Origin: Uranotaenia lowii
Lineage: Eukaryota > Arthropoda > Insecta > Diptera > Culicidae
Direction: 5' to 3'
Assembly (NCBI RefSeq): GCF_029784155.1
Contig: NC_073692.1
Location: forward strand, 374,732,813 to 374,796,812
Length of the DNA: 64,000 bases
The number at the start of each line of letters is the position of its first letter. Position 1 is the stretch's first letter. A model generated the notes under the pieces. It was not told where the DNA came from. It was given only the letters and a program-made list of their open reading frames with translations, and ran no database searches. Of this stretch, positions 38,281-50,400 are shown in pieces. The translations under genes were made by a program, and so were the position numbers.

Positions 38281-41200
38281 ATTCTTAGTTTAATTTGGGA
38301 TCACAACTTTAAAATGCGTTTTCTGGCCTTTAGAAGCCGTTTTTCGGGATTCTGAGCTTAATTTGGGATCACAACTTTAAAATGCGTTTTCTGGCCTTTA
38401 GAAGCCGTTTTTCGGGATTCTGAGCTTAATTTGGGATCACAACTTTAAAATGCGTTTTCTGGCCTTTAGAAGCCGTTTTTCGGGATTCTGAGCTTAATTT
38501 GGGATCACAACTTTAAAATGCGTTTTCTGGCCTTTAGAAGCGTATTTTGGGGATTCTGAGCTTAGTTTGGGATCACAACTTTAAAATGCGTTTTCTGGCC
38601 TTTCGAAGCACTTTTTCGGGATTCTGAGCTAAATTTGGGATCAAAACTTTAAAATGCGTTTTCTGGCCTTTAGAAGCCGTTTTTCGGGATTCTGAGCTTA
38701 ATTTGGGATCACAACTTTAAAATGCGTTTTCTGGCCTTTAGAAGCACTTTTTGGGGATTCTGAGCTTAATTTGGGATCAAAACTTTAAAATGCGTTTTCT
38801 GGCCTTTAGAAGCGTATTTTGGGGATTCTGAGCTTAATTTGGGATCACAACTTTAAAATGCGTTTTCTGGCCTTTAGAAGCACTTTTCCGGGATTCTGAG
38901 CTTAATTTGGGATCAAAACTTTAAAATGCGTTTTCTGGCCTTTAGAAGCACTTTTTGGGAATTCTGAGCTTAATTTGGGATCACAACTTTAAAATGCGTT
39001 TTCTGGCCTTTAGAAGCACTTTTTGGGGATTCTGAGCTTAATTTGGGATCACAACTTTAAAATGCGATTTCTGGCCTTTAGAAGCACTTTTTGGGGATTC
39101 TGAGCTTAATTTGGGATCACAACTTTAAAATGCGTTTTCTGGCCTTTAGAAGCCGTTTTTCGGGATTCTGAGCTTAATTTGGGATCACAACTTTAAAATG
39201 CGTTTTCTGGCCTTTAGAAGCCGTTTTTCGGGATTCTGAGCTTAATTTGGGATCACAACTTTAAAATGCGTTTTCTGGCCTTTAGAAGCCGTTTTTCGGG
39301 ATTCTGAGCTTAATTTGGGATCACAACTTTAAAATGCGTTTTCTGGCCTTTAGAAGCGTATTTTGGGGATTCTGAGCTTAGTTTGGGATCACAACTTTAA
39401 AATGCGTTTTCTGGCCTTTCGAAGCACTTTTTCGGGATTCTGAGCTAAATTTGGGATCAAAACTTTAAAATGCGTTTTCTGGCCTTTAGAAGCCGTTTTC
39501 GGGATTCTGAGCTTAATTTGGGATCACAACTTTAAAATGCGTTTTCTGGTCTTTAGAAGCGTATTTTGGGGATTCTGAGCTTAATTTGGGATCCAACTTT
39601 AAAATGCGTTTTCTGGCCTCTAGACGCACTTTTTGAGGATTCTGAGCTTAATTTGGGATCACAACTTTAAAATGCGTTTTCTGGCCTTTAGAAGCCGTTT
39701 TTCGGGATTCTGAGCTTAATTTGGGATCACAACTTTAAAATGCGTTTTCTGGCCTTTAGAAGCACTTTTTGGGGATTCTGAGCTTAATTTGGGATCACAA
39801 CTTTAAAATGCGTTTTCTGGCCTTTAGAAGCGTATTTTGGGGATTCTGAGCTTAGTTTGGGATCACAACTTTAAAATGCGTTTTCTGGCCTTTCGAAGCA
39901 CTTTTTCGGGATTCTGAGCTAAATTTGGGATCAAAACTTTAAAATGCGTTTTCTGGCCTTTAGAAGCCGTTTTCGGGATTCTGAGCTTAATTTGGGATCA
40001 CAACTTTAAAATGCGTTTTCTGGCCTTTAGAAGCGTATTTTGGGGATTCTGAGCTTAGTTTGGGATCACAACTTTAAAATGCGTTTTCTGGCCTTTCGAA
40101 GCACTTTTTCGGGATTCTGAGCTTAATTTGGGATCACAACTTTAAAATGCGTTTTCTGGCCTTTAGAAGCCGTTTTTCGGGATTCTGAGCTTAATTTGGG
40201 ATCACAACTTTAAAATGCGTTTTCTGGCCTTTAGAAGCGTATTTTGGGGATTCTGAGCTTAGTTTGGGATCACAACTTTAAAATGCGTTTTCTGGCCTTT
40301 CGAAGCACTTTTTCGGGATTCTGAGCTAAATTTGGGATCAAAACTTTAAAATGCGTTTTCTGGCCTTTAGAAGCCGTTTTCGGGATTCTGAGCTTAATTT
40401 GGGATCACAACTTTAAAATGCGTTTTCTGGCCTTTAGAAGCCGTTTTTCGGGATTCTGAGCTTAATTTGGGATCACAACTTTAAAATGCGTTTTCTGGCC
40501 TTTAGAAGCACTTTTTGGGGATTCTGAGTTTAATTTGGGATCACAACTTTAAAATGCGTTTTCTGGCCTTTAGAAGCCGTTTTTCGGGATTCTGAGCTTA
40601 ATTTGGGATCACAACTTTAAAATGCGTTTTCTGGCCTTTAGAAGCCGTTTTTCGGGATTCTGAGCTTAATTTGGGATCACAACTTTAAAATGCGTTTTCT
40701 GGCCTTTAGAAGCACTTTTTGGGGATTCTGAGTTTAATTTGGGATCACAACTTTAAAATGCGTTTTCTGGCCTTTAGAAGCCGTTTTTCGGGATTCTGAG
40801 CTTAATTTGGGATCACAACTTTAAAATGCGTTTTCTGGCCTTTAGAAGCCGTTTTTCGGGATTCTGAGCTTAATTTGGGATCACAACTTTAAAATGCGTT
40901 TTCTGGCCTCTAGAAGCACTTTTTGGGGATTCTGAGTTTAATTTGGGATCACAACTTTAAAATGCGTTTTCTGGCCTTTAGAAGCGTATTTTGGGGATTC
41001 TGAGCTTAATTTGGGATCACAACTTTAAAATGCGTTTTCTGGCCTTTAGAAGCACTTTTTGGGGATTCTGAGTTTAATTTGGGATCACAACTTTAAAATG
41101 CGTTTTCTGGCCTTTAGAAGCCGTTTTCCGGGATTCTGAGCTTAATTTGGGATCACAACTTTAAAATGCGTTTTCTGGCCTTTAGAAGCCGTTTTTCGGG

Positions 41201-43630
41201 ATTCTGAGCTTAATTTGGGATCACAACTTTAAAATGCGTTTTCTGGCCTTTAGAAGCACTTTTTGGGGATTCTGAGTTTAATTTGGGATCACAACTTTAA
41301 AATGCGTTTTCTGGCCTTTAGAAGCCGTTTTTCGGGATTCTGAGCTTAATTTGGGATCACAACTTTAAAATGCGTTTTCTGGCCTCTAGAAGCACTTTTT
41401 GGGGATTCTGAGTTTAATTTGGGATCACAACTTTAAAATGCGTTTTCTGGCCTTTAGAAGCCGTTTTTCGGGATTCTGAGCTTAATTTGGGATCACAACT
41501 TTAAAATGCGTTTTCTGGCCTTTAGAAGCACTTTTTGGGGATTCTGAGTTTAATTTGGGATCACAACTTTAAAATGCGTTTTCTGGCCTTTAGAAGCCGT
41601 TTTTCGGGATTCTGAGCTTAATTTGGGATCACAACTTTAAAATGCGTTTTCTGGCCTTTAGAAGCCGTTTTTCGGGATTCTGAGCTTAATTTGGGATCAC
41701 AACTTTAAAATGCGTTTTCTGGCCTTTAGAAGCACTTTTTGGGGATTCTGAGCTTAATTTGGGATCAAAACTTTAAAATGCGTTTTCTGGCCTTTAGAAG
41801 CGTATTTTGGGGATTCTGAGCTTAATTTGGGATCACAACTTTAAAATGCGTTTTCTGGCCTTTAGAAGCACTTTTCCGGGATTCTGAGCTTAATTTGGGA
41901 TCAAAACTTTAAAATGCGTTTTCTTGCCTTTAGAAGCACTTTTTGGGAATTCTGAGCTTAATTTGGGATCACAACTTTAAAATGCGTTTTCTGGCCTTTA
42001 GAAGCACTTTTTGGGGATTCTGAGCTAAATCTGGGATCACAACTTTAAAATGCGATTTCTGGCCTTTAGAAGCACTTTTTGGGGATTCTGAGCTTAATTT
42101 GGGATCACAACTTTAAAATGCGTTTTCTGGCCTTTAGAAGCCGTTTTTCGGGATTCTGAGCTTAATTTGGGATCACAACTTTAAAATGCGTTTTCTGGCC
42201 TTTAGAAGCCGTTTTTCGGGATTCTGAGCTTAATTTGGGATCACAACTTTAAAATGCGTTTTCTGGCCTTTAGAAGCACTTTTTGGGGATTCTGAGCTTA
42301 ATTTGGGATCAAAACTTTAAAATGCGTTTTCTGGCCTTTAGAAGCGTATTTTGGGGATTCTGAGCTTAATTTGGGATCACAACTTTAAAATGCGTTTTCT
42401 GGCCTTTAGAAGCACTTTTCCGGGATTCTGAGCTTAATTTGGGATCAAAACTTTAAAATGCGTTTTCTTGCCTTTAGAAGCACTTTTTGGGAATTCTGAG
42501 CTTAATTTGGGATCACAACTTTAAAATGCGTTTTCTGGCCTTTAGAAGCACTTTTTGGGGATTCTGAGCTAAATCTGGGATCACAACTTTAAAATGCGAT
42601 TTCTGGCCTTTAGAAGCACTTTTTGGGGATTCTGAGTTTAATTTGGGATCACAACTTTAAAATGCGTTTTCTTGCCTTTAGAAGCCGTTTTCGGGATTCT
42701 GAGCTTAATTTGGGATCACAACTTTAAAATGCGTTTTCTGGTCTTTAGAAGCGTATTTTGGGGATTCTGAGCTTAATTTGGGATCCAACTTTAAAATGCG
42801 TTTTCTGGCCTCTAGAAGCACTTTTTGAGGATTCTGAGCTTAATTTGGGATCACAACTTTAAAATGCGTTTTCTGGCCTTTAGAAGCCGTTTTTCGGGAT
42901 TCTGAGCTTAATTTGGGATCACAACTTTAAAATGCGTTTTCTGGCCTTTAGAAGCACTTTTTGGGGATTCTGAGCTTAATTTGGGATCACAACTTTAAAA
43001 TGCGTTTTCTGGCCTTTAGAAGCGTATTTTGGGGATTCTGAGCTTAGTTTGGGATCACAACTTTAAAATGCGTTTTCTGGCCTTTCGAAGCACTTTTTCG
43101 GGATTCTGAGCTAAATTTGGGATCAAAACTTTAAAATGCGTTTTCTGGCCTTTAGAAGCCGTTTTCGGGATTCTGAGCTTAATTTGGGATCACAACTTTA
43201 AAATGCGTTTTCTGGCCTTTAGAAGCCGTTTTTCGGGATTCTGAGCTTAATTTGGGATCACAACTTTAAAATGCGTTTTCTGGCCTTTAGAAGCACTTTT
43301 TGGGGATTCTGAGTTTAATTTGGGATCACAACTTTAAAATGCGTTTTCTGGCCTTTAGAAGCCGTTTTTCGGGATTCTGAGCTTAATTTGGGATCACAAC
43401 TTTAAAATGCGTTTTCTGGCCTTTAGAAGCCGTTTTTCGGGATTCTGAGCTTAATTTGGGATCACAACTTTAAAATGCGTTTTCTGGCCTTTAGAAGCCG
43501 TTTTTCGGGATTCTGAGCTTAATTTGGGATCACAACTTTAAAATGCGTTTTCTGGCCTTTAGAAGCGTATTTTGGGGATTCTGAGCTTAGTTTGGGATCA
43601 CAACTTTAAAATGCGTTTTCTGGCCTTTCG

Positions 43631-44400
43631 AAGCACTTTTTCGAGATTCTGAGCTAAATTTGGGATCAAAACTTTAAAATGCGTTTTCTGGCCTTTAGAA
43701 GCGTATTTTGGGGATTCTGAGCTTAGTTTGGGATCACAACTTTAAAATGCGTTTTCTGGCCTTTCGAAGCACTTTTTCGGGATTCTGAGTTTAATTTGGG
43801 ATCACAACTTTAAAATGCGTTTTCTGGCCTTTAGAAGCCGTTTTTCGGGATTCTGAGCTTAATTTGGGATCACAACTTTAAAATGCGTTTTCTGGCCTTT
43901 AGAAGCCGTTTTTCGGGATTCTGAGCTTAATTTGGGATCACAACTTTAAAATGCGTTTTCTGGCCTCTAGAAGCACTTTTTGGGGATTCTGAGTTTAATT
44001 TGGGATCACAACTTTAAAATGCGTTTTCTGGCCTTTAGAAGCCGTTTTTCGGGATTCTGAGCTTAATTTGGGATCACAACTTTAAAATGCGTTTTCTGGC
44101 CTTTAGAAGCCGTTTTTCGGGATTCTGAGCTTAATTTGGGATCACAACTTTAAAATGCGTTTTCTGGCCTTTAGAAGCCGTTTTTCGGGATTCTGAGCTT
44201 AATTTGGGATCACAACTTTAAAATGCGTTTTCTGGCCTTTAGAAGCGTATTTTGGGGATTCTGAGCTTAGTTTGGGATCACAACTTTAAAATGCGTTTTC
44301 TGGCCTTTCGAAGCACTTTTTCGAGATTCTGAGCTAAATTTGGGATCAAAACTTTAAAATGCGTTTTCTGGCCTTTAGAAGCCGTTTTCGGGATTCTGAG
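43631..44400 (+). repeat. 680-bp higher-order repeat (10 units)
   Basis: The private variant TCGAGATTCT (A for G in the end segment) occurs at 43641 and 44321, 680 bp apart, with the same CGAAGCAC context and the same GAGCTAAATT unit following. These are the only two occurrences I found. Confidence 0.7.
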
Positions 44401-47400
44401 CTTAATTTGGGATCACAACTTTAAAATGCGTTTTCTGGCCTTTAGAAGCCGTTTTTCGGGATTCTGAGCTTAATTTGGGATCACAACTTTAAAATGCGTT
44501 TTCTGGCCTTTAGAAGCACTTTTTCGGGATTCTGAGCTAAATTTGGGATCAAAACTTTAAAATGCGTTTTCTGGCCTTTAGAAGCCGTTTTTCGGGATTC
44601 TGAGCTTAATTTGGGATCACAACTTTAAAATGCGTTTTCTGGCCTTTAGAAGCACTTTTTGGGGATTCTGAGCTTAATCTGGGATCACAACTTTAAAATG
44701 CGTTTTCTGGCCTTTAGAAGCCGTTTTTCGGGATTCTGAGCTTAATTTGGGATCACAACTTTAAAATGCGTTTTTTGGCCTTTAGAAGCCGTTTTTGGGG
44801 ATTCTGAGCTTAATTTGGGATCACACCTTTAAAATCGTTTTCTGGCCTTTAGAAGCACTTTTTGGGGATTCTGAGCTTAATTTGGGATCACAACTTTAAA
44901 ATGCGTTTTCTGGCCTTTAGAAGCACTTTTTGGGGATTCTGAGCTTAATTTGGGATCACAACTTTAAAATGCGTTTTCTGGCCTTTAGAAGCCGTTTTTC
45001 GGGATTCTGAGCTTAATTTGGGATCACAACTTTAAAATGCGTTTTCTGGCCTTTAGAAGCCGTTTTTCGGGATTCTGAGCTTAATTTGGGATCACAACTT
45101 TAAAATGCGTTTTCTGGCCTTTAGAAGCACTTTTTGGGGATTCTGAGCTTAATTTGGGATCACAACTTTAAAATTCGTTTTCTGGCCTTTAGAAGCATAT
45201 TTTGGGGATTCTGAGCTTAATTTGGGATCACAACTTTAAAATGCGTTTTCTGGCCTTTAGAAGCACTTTTTGGGGATTCTGAGCTAAATCTGGGATCACA
45301 ACTTTAAAATGCGATTTCTGGCCTTTAGAAGCACTTTTTGGGGATTCTGAGTTTAATTTGGGATCACAACTTTAAAATGCGTTTTCTTGCCTTTAGAAGC
45401 CGTTTTCGGGATTCTGAGCTTAATTTGGGATCACAACTTTAAAATGCGTTTTCTGGTCTTTAGAAGCGTATTTTGGGGATTCTGAGCTTAATTTGGGATC
45501 CAACTTTAAAATGCGTTTTCTGGCCTCTAGAAGCACTTTTTGAGGATTCTGAGCTTAATTTGGGATCACAACTTTAAAATGCGTTTTCTGGCCTTTAGAA
45601 GCCGTTTTTCGGGATTCTGAGCTTAATTTGGGATCACAACTTTAAAATGCGTTTTCTGGCCTTTAGAAGCACTTTTTGGGGATTCTGAGCTTAATTTGGG
45701 ATCACAACTTTAAAATGCGTTTTCTGGCCTTTAGAAGCGTATTTTGGGGATTCTGAGCTTAGTTTGGGATCACAACTTTAAAATGCGTTTTCTGGCCTTT
45801 CGAAGCACTTTTTCGGGATTCTGAGTTTAATTTGGGATCACAACTTTAAAATGCGTTTTCTGGCCTTTAGAAGCCGTTTTTCGGGATTCTGAGCTTAATT
45901 TGGGATCACAACTTTAAAATGCGTTTTCTGGCCTTTAGAAGCCGTTTTTCGGGATTCTGAGCTTAATTTGGGATCACAACTTTAAAATGCGTTTTCTGGC
46001 CTCTAGAAGCACTTTTTGGGGATTCTGAGTTTAATTTGGGATCACAACTTTAAAATGCGTTTTCTGGCCTTTAGAAGCCGTTTTTCGGGATTCTGAGCTT
46101 AATTTGGGATCACAACTTTAAAATGCGTTTTCTGGCCTTTAGAAGCCGTTTTTCGGGATTCTGAGCTTAATTTGGGATCACAACTTTAAAATGCGTTTTC
46201 TGGCCTTTAGAAGCCGTTTTTCGGGATTCTGAGCTTAATTTGGGATCACAACTTTAAAATGCGTTTTCTGGCCTTTAGAAGCGTATTTTGGGGATTCTGA
46301 GCTTAGTTTGGGATCACAACTTTAAAATGCGTTTTCTGGCCTTTCGAAGCACTTTTTCGGGATTCTGAGCTAAATTTGGGATCAAAACTTTAAAATGCGT
46401 TTTCTGGCCTTTAGAAGCCGTTTTCGGGATTCTGAGCTTAATTTGGGATCACAACATTAAAATGCGTTTTCTGGCCTTTAGAAGCCGTTTTTCGGGATTC
46501 TGAGCTTAATTTGGGATCACAACTTTAAAATGCGTTTTCTGGCCTTTAGAAGCACTTTTTCGGGATTCTGAGCTAAATTTGGGATCAAAACTTTAAAATG
46601 CGTTTTCTGGCCTTTAGAAGCCGTTTTTCGGGATTCTGAGCTTAATTTGGGATCACAACTTTAAAATGCGTTTTCTGGCCTTTAGAAGCACTTTTTGGGG
46701 ATTCTGAGCTTAATCTGGGATCACAACTTTAAAATGCGTTTTCTGGCCTTTAGAAGCCGTTTTTCGGGATTCTGAGCTTAATTTGGGATCACAACTTTAA
46801 AATGCGTTTTTCGGCCTTTAGAAGCCGTTTTTGGGGATTCTGAGCTTAATTTGGGATCACACCTTTAAAATCGTTTTCTGGCCTTTAGAAGCACTTTTTG
46901 GGGATTCTGAGCTTAATTTGGGATCACAACTTTAAAATGCGTTTTCTGGCCTTTAGAAGCACTTTTTGGGGATTCTGAGCTTAATTTGGGATCACAACTT
47001 TAAAATGCGTTTTCTGGCCTTTAGAAGCCGTTTTTCGGGATTCTGAGCTTAATTTGGGATCACAACTTTAAAATGCGTTTTCTGGCCTTTAGAAGCCGTT
47101 TTTCGGGATTCTGAGCTTAATTTGGGATCACAACTTTAAAATGCGTTTTCTGGCCTTTAGAAGCACTTTTTGGGGATTCTGAGCTTAATTTGGGATCACA
47201 ACTTTAAAATGCGTTTTCTGGCCTTCAGAAGCACTTTTTGGGGATTCTGAGCTTAATTTGGGATCACAACTTTAAAATGCGATTTCTGGCCTTTAGAAGC
47301 ACTTTTTGGGGATTCTGAGCTTAATCTGGGATCACAACTTTAAAATGCGATTTCTGGCCTTTAGAAGCACTTTTTGGGGATTCTGAGCTTAATTTGGGAT

Positions 47401-50400
47401 CACAACTTTAAAATGCGTTTTCTGGCCTTTAGAAGCCGTTTTTCGGGATTCTGAGCTTAATTTGGGATCACAACTTTAAAATGCGTTTTCTGGCCTTTAG
47501 AAGCGTATTTTGGGGATTCTGAGCTTAATTTGGGATCACAACTTTAAAATGCGTTTTCTGGCCTCTAGAAGCACTTTTTGGGGATTCTGAGCTTAATTTG
47601 GGATCACAACTTTAAAATGCGTTTTCTGGCCTTTAGAAGCACTTTTTGGGGATTCTGAGCTTAATTTGGGATCACAACTTTAAAATGCGTTTTCTGGCCT
47701 TTAGAAGCCGTTTTTCGGGATTCTGAGCTTAATTTGGGATCACAACTTTAAAATGCGTTTTCTTGCCTTTCGAAGCACTTTTTCGGGATTCTGAGCTAAA
47801 TTTGGGATCAAAACTTTAAAATGCGTTTTCTGGCCTTTAGAAGCCGTTTTTCGGGATTCTGAGCTTAATTTGGGATCACAACTTTAAAATTCGTTTTCTG
47901 GCCTTTAGAAGCATATTTTGGGGATTCTGAGCTTAATTTGGGATCACAACTTTAAAATGCGTTTTCTGGCCTTTAGAAGCACTTTTTGGGGATTCTGAGC
48001 TTAATCTGGGATCACAACTTTAAAATGCGATTTCTGGCCTTTAGAAGCACTTTTTGGGGATTCTGAGCTTAATTTGGGATCACAACTTTAAAATGCGTTT
48101 TCTGGCCTTTAGAAGCCGTTTTTCGGGATTCTGAGCTTAATTTGGGATCACAACTTTAAAATGCGTTTTCTGGCCTTCAGAAGCGTATTTTGGGGATTCT
48201 GAGCTTAGTTCGGGATCACAACTTTAAAATGCGTTTTCTGGCCTTTAGAAGCACTTTTTGGGGATTCTGAGCTTAATTTGACATCACAACTTTAAAATGC
48301 GTTTTCTGGCCTTTAGAAGCACTTTTTCGGGATTCTGAGCTAAATTTGGGATCACAACTTTAAAATGCGTTTTCTGGCCTTTAGAAGCACTTTTTCGGGA
48401 TTCTGAGCTAAATTTGGGATCAAAACTTTAAAATGCGTTTTCTGGCCTTTAGAAGCCGTTTTTCGGGATTCTGAGCTTAATTTGGGATCACAACTTTAAA
48501 ATGCGTTTTCTGGCCTTCAGAAGCGTATTTTGGGGATTCTGAGCTTAGTTTGGGATCACAACTTTAAAATGCGTTTTCTGGCCTTTAGAAGCACTTTTTG
48601 GGGATTCTGAGCTTAATTTGGGATCACAACTTTAAAATGCGTTTTCTGGCCTTTAGAAGCACTTTTTGGGGATTCTGAGCTTAATTTGGGATCACAACTT
48701 TAAAATGCGTTTTCTGGCCTTTAGAAGCACTTTTTGGGGATTCTGAGCTTAATTTGGGATCACAACTTTAAAATGCGTTTTCTGGCCTTTAGAAGCACTT
48801 TTTGGGGATTCTGAGCTTAATCTGGGATCAAAACTTTAAAATGCGTTTTCTGGCCTTTAGAAGCCGTTTTTCGGGATTCTGAGCTTAATTTGGGATCACA
48901 ACTTTAAAATGCGTTTTTGGCCTTTAGAAGCCGTTTTTCGGGATTCTGAGCTTACTTTGGGATCACAACTTTAAAATGCGTTTTCTGGCCTTTAGAAGCC
49001 GTTTTTCGGGATTCTGAGCTTAATTTGGGATCACAACTTTAAAATGCGTTTTCTGGCCTTTAGAAGCACTTTTTGGGGATTCTGAGCTTAATTTGGGATC
49101 ACAACTTTAAAATGCGTTTTCTGGCCTTTAGAAGCCGTTTTTCGGGATTCTGAGCTTAATTTGGGATCACAACTTTAAAATGCGTTTTCTGGCCTTTAGA
49201 AGCACTTTTTGGGGATTCTGAGTTTAATTTGGGATCACAACTTTAAAATGCGTTTTCTGGCCTTTAGAAGCCGTTTTTCGGGATTCTGAGCTTAATTTGG
49301 GATCACAACTTTAAAATGCGTTTTCTGGCCTTTAGAAGCCGTTTTTCGGGATTCTGAGCTTAATTTGGGATCACAACTTTAAAATGCGTTTCCTGGCCTT
49401 TAGAAGCACTTTTTGGGGATTCTGAGCTTAATTTGGGATCACAACTTTAAAATGCGTTTTCTGGCCTTTAGAAGCACTTTTTGGGATTCTGAGCTTAATT
49501 TGGGATCACAACTTTAAAATGCGTTTTCTGGCCTTTAGAAGCCGTTTTTCGGGATTCTGAGCTTAATTTGGGATCACAACTTTAAAATGCGTTTTCTGGC
49601 CTTTAGAAGCACTTTTTGGGGATTCTGAGCTTAATTTGGGATCACAACTTTAAAATGCGTTTTCTGGCCTTTAGAAGCACTTTTTGGGGATTCTGAGCTT
49701 AATTTGGGATCACAACTTTAAAATGCGTTTTCTGGCCTTTAGAAGCACTTTTTGGGGATTCTGAGCTTAATCTGGGATCACAACTTTAAAATGCGTTTTC
49801 TGGCCTTTAGAAGCCGTTTTTCGGGATTCTGAGCTTAATTTGGGATCACAACTTTAAAATGCGTTTTCTGGCCTTTAGAAGCACTTTTTGGGGATTCTGA
49901 GCTTAATTTGGGATCACAACTTTAAAATGCGTTTTCTGGCCTTTAGAAGCACTTTTTGGGGATTCTGAGCTTAATTTGGGATCACAACTTTAAAATGCGT
50001 TTTCTGGCCTTTAGAAGCACTTTTTGGGGATTCTGAGCTTAATCTGGGATCACAACTTTAAAATGCGTTTTCTGGCCTTTAGAAGCACTTTTTGGGGATT
50101 CTGAGCTTAATTTGGGATCACAACTTTAAAATGCGTTTTTTGGCCTTTAGAAGCCGTTTTTCGGGATTCTGAGCTTAATTTGGGATCACAACTTTAAAAT
50201 GCGTTTTCTGGCCTTTAGAAGCACTTTTTGGGGATTCTGAGCTTAATTTGGGATCACAACTTTAAAATGCGTTTTCTGGCCTTTAGAAGCACTTTTTGGG
50301 ATTCTGAGCTTAATTTGGGATCACAACTTTAAAATGCGTTTTCTGGCCTTTAGAAGCACTTTTTGGGGATTCTGAGTTTAATTTGGGATCACAACTTTAA

